A stretch of 64,000 nucleotides of DNA from assembly GCF_004771005.1 (NCBI RefSeq), contig NZ_RQHV01000066.1, positions 62,001 through 126,000 of the forward strand, given 5' to 3'. The position numbers and the translations under genes are program-made. Below are positions 28,224 to 37,289 of the stretch, in pieces; within the stretch, counting starts at the first letter, position 1; every line of letters begins with the position of its first letter. This DNA is from Leptospira ilyithenensis (lineage in GTDB: Bacteria > Spirochaetota > Leptospiria > Leptospirales > Leptospiraceae). Under the pieces are notes generated by a model, which was given only the letters and a program-made list of their open reading frames with translations, searched no databases and had not been told where the DNA came from.

Positions 28224-29417
28224 TCAGATTAATATTTCTTTCAAATCCCTTCGGGGAGATTCATAATGATAATCGCTTCTTCCCAATCTACCCAACAATT
28301 GGATTCTTTCTTTTTTTTGAAGTCCCAGTTTGGATTTTATTTCATTATAAAAACCCAAACTTTCTGGGTAATCTTCCAAGGCTTGATTCATTGTATGAAA
28401 GGCGAGGTTTTTGCCGGCAGCGGCAAGACTGAAACGCATAAAATCCATTCCCGTTCGTATCCATTCTTTGGCATCGTCGTTTCCTTTGGAGATAAAAAGC
28501 ACCAAACCTTTGCTAGATTTTGCTTGCGATTTGAATAGCTCGATCGATGCGTTTTTAGATGCTTCCGAATGCCATCCTTCGTAACTTAAATCCAAAAAGA
28601 ATTTTTTGGCAATCCATGCCTTAATCCCCGAAACTCCGTTTCCTTCCAAACTGAGTCCGTCTCTTTTGGAATAAACATCTTCGCTTTCCTTTCTAAACCA
28701 AACTCTCGTTACTTCATTTTGTGCTTTCAGGTTTGTTTCCATTGCAAATGAGTCTATGAGAAAAGGCAGGTAAGACTGTATCTGATCTTCACCCAAAATA
28801 AATTTAAGTTGAATTGAGTTAGGATTTGTTAAGTTCCTTAGTTCTTTGGATTCATCTTCCGTAATCCAATCTCCGGAATATTCGCTTCGGTTCATTTGTC
28901 TTTTGGGAAGTGATAAAAACAGAGAATCTTGTGTTCGTTGCTTTATGGGAGAAATTTGAAATCCTGCCACTGGTAGAACATTCATTTGTTTGGCGGACGG
29001 AATTCCTTTGGGAAATAAGGAAATTTTAGAATCATATCCTAGAGCATCTGCCGCCAATTTCGCCAACTCCAAATAAGTTCCTTGGGTATGATAAAACTGT
29101 CTGTTGATAGGATCAATGGCTGGGAGGGTTCTTTTATCATCTCCGTAAAGCAAAAAGGAAGAATCGGATTCGATTTTAATCCTCCATGGCTGCGTATTAT
29201 GCGAATTAGGTGCAATAGTTGCCGTGAGAATGATTTTTTCTATGGGTTTTTTGAGGCCGATGTTTTCCGCATATAGAAAAGGATCTTGTCGGAAGATTTG
29301 GGATTCCTCTTTTCCATAAGCATATAACTTTCCCAGAACGGGAGATAGGGAGAAAATAGCACTTGTTTGAAAAACTTTAAAGATGAATTTTTTACGTGAA
29401 AAAAACGGATGATTCAT
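28224..29417 (-). CDS. Acg-type nitroreductase-fold flavoprotein
   Basis: 397 aa. A basic N-terminus (SRKKFIFK) and hydrophobic segment resemble a secretion or weak Tat-like signal with RK instead of RR. ILTATIAPNSHNTQPWRIKIE is the hallmark FMN-site segment of Acg-family nitroreductase-like proteins, and the C-terminal half has AAAGKNLAFHTMNQALEDYPE and LLGRLGRSDYHYESPRRDLKEI, the conserved ending. Acg proteins lack a normal nitroreductase dimer and are thought to sequester flavin; exact role uncertain. Monocistronic, convergent to the exporter gene. Confidence 0.8.
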   Translation of the reverse strand: MNHPFFSRKKFIFKVFQTSAIFSLSPVLGKLYAYGKEESQIFRQDPFLYAENIGLKKPIEKIILTATIAPNSHNTQPWRIKIESDSSFLLYGDDKRTLPAIDPINRQFYHTQGTYLELAKLAADALGYDSKISLFPKGIPSAKQMNVLPVAGFQISPIKQRTQDSLFLSLPKRQMNRSEYSGDWITEDESKELRNLTNPNSIQLKFILGEDQIQSYLPFLIDSFAMETNLKAQNEVTRVWFRKESEDVYSKRDGLSLEGNGVSGIKAWIAKKFFLDLSYEGWHSEASKNASIELFKSQAKSSKGLVLFISKGNDDAKEWIRTGMDFMRFSLAAAGKNLAFHTMNQALEDYPESLGFYNEIKSKLGLQKKERIQLLGRLGRSDYHYESPRRDLKEILI

Positions 29418-29462
29418 AAAATTTGATAGTCCCCTTCCGACCGGTATAAAGTCTAAATTACA

Positions 29463-30116
29463 ATGGCTCCTTCTCCACTCAAAATTGATATTGTTTCCGA
29501 TGTAGTATGCCCTTGGTGTTACGTAGGCAAAAGAAAATTGGAAATCGCTCTGGACCGATTAGGTGATCGAGTCGTGCCGGAAATCAAGTGGAGGCCTTTT
29601 CAGTTAAACCCGGAATTGCCCGAAGAAGGCGTTCCTTACCGGGAGCACTTGGTTGCAAAGTTCGGAAATGAACGTGGGTTAGATGCTGCCTGGGAAAGGA
29701 TCATGAAAATAGGAATCGATATAGGGATTCCGTTTCATTTTGAAAAAATCGAACGAGCTCCCAATACTTTAAAATTGCATACATTCTTGAGCCTTCTCAC
29801 CGATTCAGCCAAGCAAGACAAGATGGCGGATCTTTTCTTTCAGTCTCATTTTATCTTAGGCGCCGATCTTACGAACCGGGCAGTTGTGTATGATATTGTA
29901 AAACAATTTATCTCGGATGAATCCATCTTCAATGATGTTTGGGATAAGGGTATGGGAACAAACGATATCCGCCAAGAGATAGCTTATTATCATCAGAATG
30001 GAATCAGCGGAGTACCGTATTATATTTTCCACGGCAAATATGCTGTGAGCGGTGCTCAGAATCCCGAAGTGTTTGTGGATGTCATTGAAACGATTCTCAA
30101 AGAAGAGAACAATTGA
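29463..30116 (+). CDS. DsbA-family oxidoreductase (FrnE-like)
   Basis: 217 aa thioredoxin-fold protein. DVVCPWCYVGKRKLE at the N-terminus is the FrnE-type redox site; GISGVPYYIFHGKYAVSGAQ near the C-terminus contains the cis-Pro and substrate loop, and the central helical insertion has RAPNTLKLHTFLSLL. No signal peptide, so it is probably cytoplasmic, as FrnE proteins are; family members act as disulfide isomerases in oxidative stress or in polyketide pathways. A broken transporter fragment abuts its 3' end on the other strand. Confidence 0.9.
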   Translation: MAPSPLKIDIVSDVVCPWCYVGKRKLEIALDRLGDRVVPEIKWRPFQLNPELPEEGVPYREHLVAKFGNERGLDAAWERIMKIGIDIGIPFHFEKIERAPNTLKLHTFLSLLTDSAKQDKMADLFFQSHFILGADLTNRAVVYDIVKQFISDESIFNDVWDKGMGTNDIRQEIAYYHQNGISGVPYYIFHGKYAVSGAQNPEVFVDVIETILKEENN

Positions 30117-30119
30117 TTC

Positions 30120-30253
30120 GTTAGAAACAACTCCTTCCTTGATCGCTTTATAATAAAAAAGATAATAGTGGTTCGAACACCTAAGCCCGCTTCCGCAGAG
30201 ACTCTCTCTAATCCTAACTTTGCCAATATGGAAGTGATGCCAGCAAAGACCAT
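30120..30253 (-). pseudogene. Remnant of an EamA/DMT-family transporter
   Basis: Minus-strand frame beginning MVFAGITSILAKLGLERV followed by EAGLGVRTTIIFFI. This closely resembles the first helix and loop of the ~140-aa EamA-type transporters (FAGLTAILAKIG...NLATAIRTIVV). Only about 40 codons match; the frame then runs into the end of the DsbA gene without the remaining three TM helices, so the gene is truncated and cannot make a working transporter. The missing part was not found nearby. Confidence 0.5.
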
Positions 30254-30347
30254 AGAATAATTATCCTTGTCTTTCCATATGAGTCAGGCTTTATCCTTAT
30301 TTTATGATTCTATCTATAAGAGAATGTCACAGTTGCAGGGAGTACGT

Positions 30348-30875
30348 ATGAGTTTTCATCTATTATTACCAAAAAGATCCAAATTCTTTCTTATATATGT
30401 CTTAGTGGTTTTGTTTTGGATGAGTTTGGAATCGATTGAAGTTTTTTGCGAATCCAAACTCGCCACTCTTATTTCCGAGTATTCCGCATATTTTGAAATC
30501 GCCATAGGAATTTTATCTTTGTTAGGTGCATACTTTGTATTTTTGGAATCCATATCCTTAAGAAAGGAGATTTTGGAATCGAAACAATTGATCGAAACAT
30601 TGAGCCACACAAATCTTTTAAGTAAATCAAACCGGGAAGAATTTTGGAATGGGATCCAGAAGCAATTCCTAACATGGAAATATACGGAAACAGAATCGGA
30701 AATAGCAACCTACCTACTCCGGGGGTTTTCCAACCAACAGATTGCGGGCATTAGAGGAACCAGCCTCCGAACTATTGAAGCTCAAATCTATTCGGTTTAT
30801 CAGAAAGCGGGAACTCGTGGAAAACTGGATTTCATCGCCTATTTCATATTCCCCTTACTGCCCGATGAAAAATGA
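30348..30875 (+). CDS. Membrane-bound LuxR-type regulator
   Basis: 175 aa from ATG 30348, chosen because CAGGGAG (30336-30342) lies 5 nt upstream; the open frame extends to 30267 with weaker starts. Two TM helices occur in the first ~80 residues (FFLIYVLVVLFWMSL and AIGILSLLGAYFVFL), then a helical linker, then a LuxR/GerE helix-turn-helix (YTETESEIATYLLRG, SNQQIAGIRGTSLRTIEAQIYSVYQKAGTRGKLDFIAYF). There is no phosphoacceptor domain, so it may sense the membrane state directly. Target unknown; the downstream hydrolase gene has its own operators. Confidence 0.75.
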   Translation: MSFHLLLPKRSKFFLIYVLVVLFWMSLESIEVFCESKLATLISEYSAYFEIAIGILSLLGAYFVFLESISLRKEILESKQLIETLSHTNLLSKSNREEFWNGIQKQFLTWKYTETESEIATYLLRGFSNQQIAGIRGTSLRTIEAQIYSVYQKAGTRGKLDFIAYFIFPLLPDEK

Positions 30876-30932
30876 TTTCGTGGCGGAAATTCTTACAAGA
30901 TAATACTTAGTTAGAGTTGTAAAAAATTTGTA

Positions 30933-30956
30933 AATATTGACCAGATAGTCAATATT
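30933..30956. promoter_or_regulatory. 24-bp palindromic operator candidate upstream of the S1/P1-like gene
   Basis: Perfect inverted repeat with 9-bp arms AATATTGAC (30933-30941) and GTCAATATT (30948-30956) around a 6-nt spacer CAGATA. The TGAC-N6-GTCA layout suits a dimeric TetR-type repressor. It ends 41 nt before the start codon at 30997, in the promoter window. A 13-nt piece (ATAGTCAATATTG) recurs at 37.2 kb. Confidence 0.55.
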
Positions 30957-30971
30957 GTTTTTCTATTATGG

Positions 30972-30987
30972 ATGACCAATCAGTCAT
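30972..30987. promoter_or_regulatory. Second, shorter operator candidate
   Basis: ATGAC-CAATCA-GTCAT, a perfect 5-bp inverted repeat with the same 6-nt spacing as the site 39 bp upstream (start to start). It ends 9 nt before the ATG at 30997, so a bound protein would also block the ribosome binding region. The TGACCAATC half is repeated at 37.2 kb in the opposite direction. Confidence 0.5.
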
Positions 30988-30996
30988 AAATATTAG

Positions 30997-31776
30997 ATGC
31001 TAAAATTTTTCGGATTTACGATCCTGATCCTATTTTTGAACCAGATTTCGATTTTTCCCTTAAAGAGCTTCAGTTCTTGGGGACCCTACACACATAGGGA
31101 GATTACTTTTCAAGCGATGGAACAGTTTGCAGACGATACAAAATTGGAAATTGGAGCACCTTGTGCTGAAATCATTATGCAGGGGAATTTACAAGGTGAT
31201 AAACTCTTTCCGGATCGAACCGAGTTTCATTGTGATAATTCCAATTTCAAAGGCTGTAGTGAAAATCTAGAGAAAATCGTGAATGATGCAAAACATCTAA
31301 GCGGAGATCCGGCATTGATCAGGCTAGGGCGGGGGATGCATGTGATTCAGGATTTTTATTCTCACAGCAATTGGGCGGAGATGGTGGCCCCACTTCCCGT
31401 CCTTGCTCCTGTAGAGGACTTCAAAGATGTTTCTTATATAAAGAATTTGCAATCAGGTATGTATCCATATTCTCATGAATCCATTGATGATCAACTGGAT
31501 TGTTTTACGGCTCCCGAGAGTGATTGGAAAACCGGATTGGTTGGAGCAACTCATGCTTGCATGCATAAAGACGGAAACAATTCGATCAGGGGAGGGACAG
31601 AGGTTCCCGGAATCGGCAGAACATATCATGAATTTGCAGGCGAATTGGCCATTGCTCATACAAAAAAATATTTGATGTCTTGGTACAAATCAGGTCATCC
31701 GGGCTTCTTAAGTTGTTTGGTGGTAAAAGTCGGTGGGGGAGGATGCAATCATAATATCATTCGTAAAATGAAGTGA
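30997..31776 (+). CDS. Secreted zinc-dependent hydrolase-like protein (PLC/S1-P1/Het-C-like)
   Basis: 259 aa with an N-terminal signal segment (FTILILFLNQISIFPL). After it comes SSWGPYTHREITFQAM, where a Trp close to the mature N-terminus and the following His resemble the metal site of zinc PLC and S1/P1 nucleases. GRGMHVIQDFYSHSNWAEM is the Het-C/PLC-type H..QDFxxHSN motif, and YHEFAGELAIAHTKKYL supplies further His. Six or more Cys suggest disulfides in a secreted protein. Whether it acts on lipids or nucleic acids cannot be decided. Two palindromic operators lie just upstream, so expression is probably repressible. Confidence 0.65.
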   Translation: MLKFFGFTILILFLNQISIFPLKSFSSWGPYTHREITFQAMEQFADDTKLEIGAPCAEIIMQGNLQGDKLFPDRTEFHCDNSNFKGCSENLEKIVNDAKHLSGDPALIRLGRGMHVIQDFYSHSNWAEMVAPLPVLAPVEDFKDVSYIKNLQSGMYPYSHESIDDQLDCFTAPESDWKTGLVGATHACMHKDGNNSIRGGTEVPGIGRTYHEFAGELAIAHTKKYLMSWYKSGHPGFLSCLVVKVGGGGCNHNIIRKMK

Positions 31777-31859
31777 TTTGTCATATATTGGCTGAGATTT
31801 CGCGTTTGTTTTGTTGTCAAAAAATTAGTTATTTTTAATCTCTCTAAATACCCTTCATT

Positions 31860-34800
31860 ATGAAAAAAATAATACATTACTTCGTATATAAACCGTTAGT
31901 TGCAACATTGATTTTCGTATTTTTGTTTTTAGCTGGCATCATCTCTGTTTTGTCTATGAAACGGGAAGCATTTCCCCGAGTGAATTTTCGCCAAGTGAGA
32001 ATCTTGACCATTTATCCCGGCGCAAGCCCGGTGGATGTGGAAAAAAAAGTAACCATTCCGATCGAGGAAAAACTTCGCGAAGTGGAGGGTTTGGATTTGG
32101 TCAGATCCATTTCCAGAAACACCGAATCGGACATCAGTATCAAAATCGATTTGGAAAACGACAATCCCGACCAGGTGGTCAATGACATTCGACGTGCTGT
32201 GGATCGTGTGACAAGTTTGCCTGCGCAGGTGAAGGATCGTCCGATTGTTACGGAACAAAAAAGTTCCAACTTTCCAATTCTTGAACTTGCGATCCACGGA
32301 GCTGTCGATGAAAAGGAACTCCAGGAAGTAGGTCGGATCGTTGAAGATGAAATTCGAAAGGTATCCGGTGTGGGAAGAGTCGATGCATTCGGCAAACGGA
32401 AGGAAGAATGGAGAATTCGCGTCGATCCTATGCTTAAGTCTCGTTATACGCTTGGATTCTCCGACATTATCAACGCTATCTCCAAAAGAAATATCAGCGT
32501 TCCTGCCGGATCTTTTCTCAGACCGATCACACAAGACATTCGGGTGACCGGGGAAATCAACGAGATGGATGATATTAAAAATGTCCCCATTCGCTCCAAT
32601 GAAACGGGCAATGCGATTTTACTTTCTCAAGTGGCTACTTTAAAAGACACCTACGAAAGACCCAGGATGCTTGCGATCTCAGGCGGCAATGACGCCTATG
32701 TTTTGCAAATCATCAAAAAGGACAGTGCCGATATCATCGATACTGTAAATGCGATCAAGCTCGCAATTGTAGAGATCAAAAAACAAATTCCTGCGAATAT
32801 TCAATTTTCAGATTTGAACAATGAAGGGCACCGCGCGACAAAACGATTGGATGTTGTAATCACAAACTCATTGCAGGGGCTTGTGCTTGTAGTCATTGTG
32901 CTGATCGTATTCTTTAATTTGAGAGATTCGATTCTCACCAGTCTTTCTCTTCCTTTGACCTTACTTGGCACGATCATCGCCTTTCCTTTGTTTGATGTAT
33001 CATTCAATCTGGTGTCCATGTTGGGGATTATCATTTCACTCGGGATGTTGGTCGACAATAGTATCATTATTTCCGAAAATATTTACAAATACCGCTCTCA
33101 GAATTGGGACGCAAAATCAGCAGCCGTACAAGGCGCAAGTGAATTGGTCGTGCCGATTATCGGTTCCTATTTAACAACAGTCGCTGCATTCTTACCGATG
33201 GCTTTTATGTCCGGAATCATGGGCAAGTTCATTTGGCAAATTCCTTTTATGGTGATTGTTGCTTTGACACTGTCATTGTTTGAATCTTTCTTCTTACTTC
33301 CCGTACGTTATTCTCTGTTCGCTGTTGAAGAGAAAAAAGATAAAAAATCGGGGATCAGAAATTCGATTCGGACTGTTTTGGAAACCGGTTTCGAAAGATG
33401 CAAAAATGCTTTCGAAAGATTCATCAGAAAGGTAGTCGCAAGACCTGTACTTACGCTCGGGATGATCTTTTTGGTTTTCATCAGTTCCTGCGGAATGTTG
33501 GGAATTATGAATTTCAACCTATTTCCCAAAGAAGGAATTGATTATGTAATGATAAAGGCGGAGTTTCCTCCCGATTATTCCGCGCAGGAAACCGCCAAAC
33601 AACTGCAATACTTTGAACCTATTTTGAAACGTATCCCCAAAGAAGAAGTGCAAAGTATCATTTTAAAAGTCGGCATTCAACAAACAGATCCCACCGATCC
33701 TCTGACCAGGATCGGAGAACAACTGGGAATGGCGCAGATCATCCTGGTTCCGGAAACGGAACGTAAAAGAACGGCGCAGGAGATTTTCGGAGAAATCGAA
33801 TCGGAATTGAAAATGTTGCCGAATGCCTTGAGCGTCATGGTAGAGTTAGTTGTCAACGGCCCTCCGATCGGATCAGCGGTTACCGTCGCGATTGAAGGCA
33901 AAGATTATAAAACGATCAAAGTCATTTCCGAAGAAATGCAATCCTTTCTTCACAAAGAAAAAGGTGTTATCAATATCCGCGATGATTACAAACCGGGTAG
34001 AGAAGAAATTCAAATTCGTGTCAAAGATACTGCTTCCGCTATGACTGGAATTGATACGGAATTGACTGCATATTATGTGCGAACGGCAATGGAAGGAATC
34101 GAAGCTTCCAATCTAAGAAAAGGAAAAGACGAAATTAAGATTGTGATTCAAAACGAAGACGGTCATCGGGACGGAATCGAAGACTTGAACGCCATTCAGA
34201 TCACAAACAAAAACGGACTATTGACTTCTCTAACTGCTGTTACTACCAAAACGATTGTACAGGGAATCGAAGCGCTTTATCATAATGATTATGAAAAGGC
34301 GATCACTGTACTTGCAGACGTTGATGAAGCGATCACCAGTTCCAATATAGTAAATTCCAAGATCATCGAACAATTCGGAAACCTTGGAAAGAAATATCCG
34401 GGTTATAAAATCAAATTCCGCGGGGAACAGGAAGAAACCGAAAAGTCTATGGTGTCTCTTGCGAAAGCGGGAGTACTTGCCATGTTCGGGATTTTTGCAA
34501 TCCTTGCAATCATCTTCAATAGTTTGACCAAACCTATCCTGATCATACTATCCATTCCTTTGGGATTTATAGGAGTTGTATTTGGGTTTTTAATTTCCGG
34601 CAAAGCATTGAGCTTTCTTGCGATGATCGGAATCATCGGACTCGCAGGGGTAATTGTAAATGCTTCGATCGTACTTGTAGATACGATCCAAGAGTTTCAG
34701 AAAAAGGGAGAAGGATTGTATGAGTCGCTTGTAACCGCTTCCGCAGAAAGATTCAGACCGATCCTTGTGACAACGATGACAACGATGGCAGGTATGATTC

Positions 34801-34949
34801 CAACCGCTTATGCGATCGGAGGATCCGATCCGATGCTCATTCCAATGACTCTATCTCTTGCTTGGGGGCTCGGATTTGGAACTTTCGGCTCACTGATTTT
34901 TATACCAGCGAGCTTTTCCGCCTACTATCGGTTAAGAGGAAGGAAGTAA
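31860..34949 (+). CDS. RND-family efflux permease, orphan
   Basis: 1029 aa, the length of AcrB-type inner-membrane RND pumps with 12 TM helices and two large periplasmic loops. TM4 contains SLGMLVDNSIIISEN, with the proton-relay Asp followed by Asn rather than a second Asp; TM10 contains GLAGVIVNASIVLVDTI, with no Lys equivalent of AcrB K940, a pattern shared by many non-AcrB RND proteins. RPILVTTMTTMAGMIPTA is the conserved post-TM11 stretch. No membrane-fusion protein or TolC-like gene is adjacent, so partners must be encoded elsewhere. Its 3' end overlaps the convergent catalase-like gene by 18 nt. Confidence 0.92.
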   Translation: MKKIIHYFVYKPLVATLIFVFLFLAGIISVLSMKREAFPRVNFRQVRILTIYPGASPVDVEKKVTIPIEEKLREVEGLDLVRSISRNTESDISIKIDLENDNPDQVVNDIRRAVDRVTSLPAQVKDRPIVTEQKSSNFPILELAIHGAVDEKELQEVGRIVEDEIRKVSGVGRVDAFGKRKEEWRIRVDPMLKSRYTLGFSDIINAISKRNISVPAGSFLRPITQDIRVTGEINEMDDIKNVPIRSNETGNAILLSQVATLKDTYERPRMLAISGGNDAYVLQIIKKDSADIIDTVNAIKLAIVEIKKQIPANIQFSDLNNEGHRATKRLDVVITNSLQGLVLVVIVLIVFFNLRDSILTSLSLPLTLLGTIIAFPLFDVSFNLVSMLGIIISLGMLVDNSIIISENIYKYRSQNWDAKSAAVQGASELVVPIIGSYLTTVAAFLPMAFMSGIMGKFIWQIPFMVIVALTLSLFESFFLLPVRYSLFAVEEKKDKKSGIRNSIRTVLETGFERCKNAFERFIRKVVARPVLTLGMIFLVFISSCGMLGIMNFNLFPKEGIDYVMIKAEFPPDYSAQETAKQLQYFEPILKRIPKEEVQSIILKVGIQQTDPTDPLTRIGEQLGMAQIILVPETERKRTAQEIFGEIESELKMLPNALSVMVELVVNGPPIGSAVTVAIEGKDYKTIKVISEEMQSFLHKEKGVINIRDDYKPGREEIQIRVKDTASAMTGIDTELTAYYVRTAMEGIEASNLRKGKDEIKIVIQNEDGHRDGIEDLNAIQITNKNGLLTSLTAVTTKTIVQGIEALYHNDYEKAITVLADVDEAITSSNIVNSKIIEQFGNLGKKYPGYKIKFRGEQEETEKSMVSLAKAGVLAMFGIFAILAIIFNSLTKPILIILSIPLGFIGVVFGFLISGKALSFLAMIGIIGLAGVIVNASIVLVDTIQEFQKKGEGLYESLVTASAERFRPILVTTMTTMAGMIPTAYAIGGSDPMLIPMTLSLAWGLGFGTFGSLIFIPASFSAYYRLRGRK

Positions 34950-36065
34950 TTTAGCAGGGATATCTTTTTTCCCCAATTCTTTTCTCGGGGTTTTGTTTCG
35001 CTCATGTCTATATTTGGAGATTCCGATATAGACTGGCTTACGAACCCTGTTGATTCCACCTAACGGACGATGCTCGGGAAGCGCATGCCAAGGAGTAAAG
35101 GAAGCGTTTTCACAAAGAGTGTCCATTTCTTTGAAATCAAATTCCTGTTTTGGAATTTGAATTTCCGCCAGTTTGATAAAAGGAGACTCGCTTTCGTCCC
35201 ATTCCACAGCCGGATCTTCCACAGGCATTGATTTCGGGTCTTTTTGCAATTGTACTAAAAAAGAAAAACAAGAACCGGATTCTTTAAGTTGTTTTCTCAA
35301 TGTATCTCTCAGATAGTTCTCACCCGCATCGGATGGAATTTCAGATACCATGTCTTTACAAGGTTTCACCGAATATTTAACTGCTCTGTTTTCTCCCAAT
35401 GCATAAGGAGTGGTGGACCAATATCTGATCTCCAAAGGGCTGGAAATTTTTTTGCCACGAATCGCTCTTACTTTTGATAAGGCTCCCAGTTTCCATCCGA
35501 AAGGATTCCATCCGAAAACATAAGAAGCGGGTTTGCCCGCAAATGCAGCTTCGAAAAGCGCCAAATACTCGTCAGGTGCCCCGATCGGCAAAATAGGATG
35601 ATTGATCAGTAAAAAATCGTGCGTAGTTGCAGTAATTTCATCCGCTAATAATTTTTTTCCGGGAACATCGAAAAGTTTGATACCGATTCCCCGGATATCT
35701 CCTTCTTTATCGGACTTCGGCTTCTGTGCTCCGTTGGAAAAACGAAGTAATCCGGAATAGTTTTTCCCCGGTTGGAAAACTCCCAGTTTCAAAGACGGAT
35801 CTATGTCTTTGTTTACTGTGAAGGAAGCGGCAACACAACCGTGATGTTTGGGGTGAGCATCTCTTTTTACCAAATCGGTAGAAGCATAACTTTCTTCCAA
35901 TGATTTGAGTGTTAAGTCTAATGTTCGTTTGGTTGTGTCCTCTTCGTCAGGGAATGGGTATTCTTTTCCTAACTCCACATTCGCAGGAATCTTAACATAA
36001 GGTCCGCCACAGAACGGAAGAAGGAGGAAGATGAGGCTAAGTGCGTAAGGTGTAATCTGTTTCAT
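34932..36065 (-). CDS. Catalase-family (SrpA-like) lipoprotein
   Basis: 377 aa. The leader (MKQITPYALSLIFLLLPFC) ends in a lipobox-like LPFC, so it is probably a lipoprotein. Catalase-core features follow: AHPKHHGCVAASFTVN with the distal His, RFSNGAQ, RGIGIKLFDVPG, THDFLLINHP, and the C-terminal FTPWHALPEHRPLGGINRVR segment typical of short catalase-like heme proteins rather than full KatA catalases. Such proteins often have peroxidase or unknown heme activity. Location in the periplasm or envelope would place it against external peroxide. Convergent with the RND gene. Confidence 0.8.
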   Translation of the reverse strand: MKQITPYALSLIFLLLPFCGGPYVKIPANVELGKEYPFPDEEDTTKRTLDLTLKSLEESYASTDLVKRDAHPKHHGCVAASFTVNKDIDPSLKLGVFQPGKNYSGLLRFSNGAQKPKSDKEGDIRGIGIKLFDVPGKKLLADEITATTHDFLLINHPILPIGAPDEYLALFEAAFAGKPASYVFGWNPFGWKLGALSKVRAIRGKKISSPLEIRYWSTTPYALGENRAVKYSVKPCKDMVSEIPSDAGENYLRDTLRKQLKESGSCFSFLVQLQKDPKSMPVEDPAVEWDESESPFIKLAEIQIPKQEFDFKEMDTLCENASFTPWHALPEHRPLGGINRVRKPVYIGISKYRHERNKTPRKELGKKDIPAKLLPSS

Positions 36066-36120
36066 TAATCTTCTAGGATAAACCCGGAAGATTTTTCTGT
36101 CTAGTCCAAAGAGGAAAAAA

Positions 36121-37155
36121 TTACCACCAATTCAATACGTCTTCTGCAAAACCAAGGAAGTTTTTCAGTTCAAGTTTTTTGCCGGAATCCAAAACAACTG
36201 TCCCGTTGAAATGACCGAATACCTGGTGTTGAACGGATTTCATAATCAATAGATTGATCGACGACGATCTGTCTACGATCGGTTGGAAAGAAAGGTTCAA
36301 TCTGTTGTCATTGCTGGTGAATTTCCATGGTTCCATATAGTTTTCCGTATTCATATGAAACAGAACCTCATCCAATTTATGAATTTTGTTTTCATAAATC
36401 AGTACATTTTCTGAAGCAGGGGAACGATCACTGAATCCGTAGCCTAAATTGAATCCGAAAGTTTTTTTGCCCAAGTGTCCCGACGCGGAACTCCAATACC
36501 ATCTGTTTTTATAAGTCCAAACTCCGCGACCCCAATCCAACGCACCTAAATCTTGTTTGTCGTTAAGACTGTAATCGTTACCTCCGTAATAAAATCCGCC
36601 GGAAGCAGGCATACAGTTGATCTTTGTATTATAATAAAATGCTTTTCTATTTTCCTTCCATGAAGTGGCAATATTCATGGACTCCAGATCTTTCGGTTCT
36701 GCCAAATGAATTTCGCCTTCTATTCCTTCTTCTCCGTTACTGCATTCCATATGAGCGGATTCGAATTTGATCTTTCGTTTTCCGGGTTTCATCGTAAATT
36801 CCAATGTCAATTTATCATCTTTATAACTGATGACTCCGTTTTTGTTGGTGGCAGGGAATCCTGTTTTGCCCATCGGCAAAAGGGAAAGCGTATCGATTTG
36901 TTTGAATTTTCCCGTTTTCAAATCAATAAAACAAATGGCGAACATCCCCGCATAACCTAAATCTGACGCTGTAAACGTGATCCCGAACTCTTGTTTTGGA
37001 GAAAGGATGGAATAATAATCCCATTCTTTGATTCTCCATTTCGGAGATTGGATGGCGGCACGATCATATTTCCAGTAGGGGGCACGGGCCCAGCCTGCTT
37101 TTGTGAGAACTCCTTTTGCAGAATGCAGGGGAAGAGAAGAGATAATTTCTGTCAT
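36121..37155 (-). CDS. DUF2804 domain protein
   Basis: 344 aa, no signal peptide. LGALDWGRGVWTYKNRWYW and SASGHLGKKTFGFNLGYGFSD are the conserved core of DUF2804 proteins, which have a lipocalin-like beta-rich fold prediction and no established activity. The protein covers the full family length. It is transcribed divergently from the GMC oxidoreductase; a palindromic site sits 22 nt upstream of its start, between the two genes. The pairing with a GMC oxidoreductase suggests steroid- or lipid-type substrates, but that is inference. Confidence 0.82.
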   Translation of the reverse strand: MTEIISSLPLHSAKGVLTKAGWARAPYWKYDRAAIQSPKWRIKEWDYYSILSPKQEFGITFTASDLGYAGMFAICFIDLKTGKFKQIDTLSLLPMGKTGFPATNKNGVISYKDDKLTLEFTMKPGKRKIKFESAHMECSNGEEGIEGEIHLAEPKDLESMNIATSWKENRKAFYYNTKINCMPASGGFYYGGNDYSLNDKQDLGALDWGRGVWTYKNRWYWSSASGHLGKKTFGFNLGYGFSDRSPASENVLIYENKIHKLDEVLFHMNTENYMEPWKFTSNDNRLNLSFQPIVDRSSSINLLIMKSVQHQVFGHFNGTVVLDSGKKLELKNFLGFAEDVLNWW

Positions 37156-37176
37156 TCTGAATGATTTAGTAGATTG

Positions 37177-37188
37177 GTCAATATTGAC
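37177..37188. promoter_or_regulatory. Palindromic operator candidate between DUF2804 and GMC genes
   Basis: GTCAATATTGAC is a perfect 12-bp palindrome. Read on the minus strand it extends to ATAGTCAATATTGACC, then AATCTACTAA. It shares ATAGTCAATATTG exactly with the operator at 30933-30956 and TGACCAATC with the one at 30972-30987, so the same regulator may control all these promoters. It begins 22 nt upstream of the DUF2804 ATG. Confidence 0.5.
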
Positions 37189-37289
37189 TATAACAAATTT
37201 ACCATCTTATTAAGAGCAGATTGACATAAATTTGAAAGCGGGATCATCTATCCATTTTCGTCAAAGATTACTTTCAGGAAAAAAGAACT

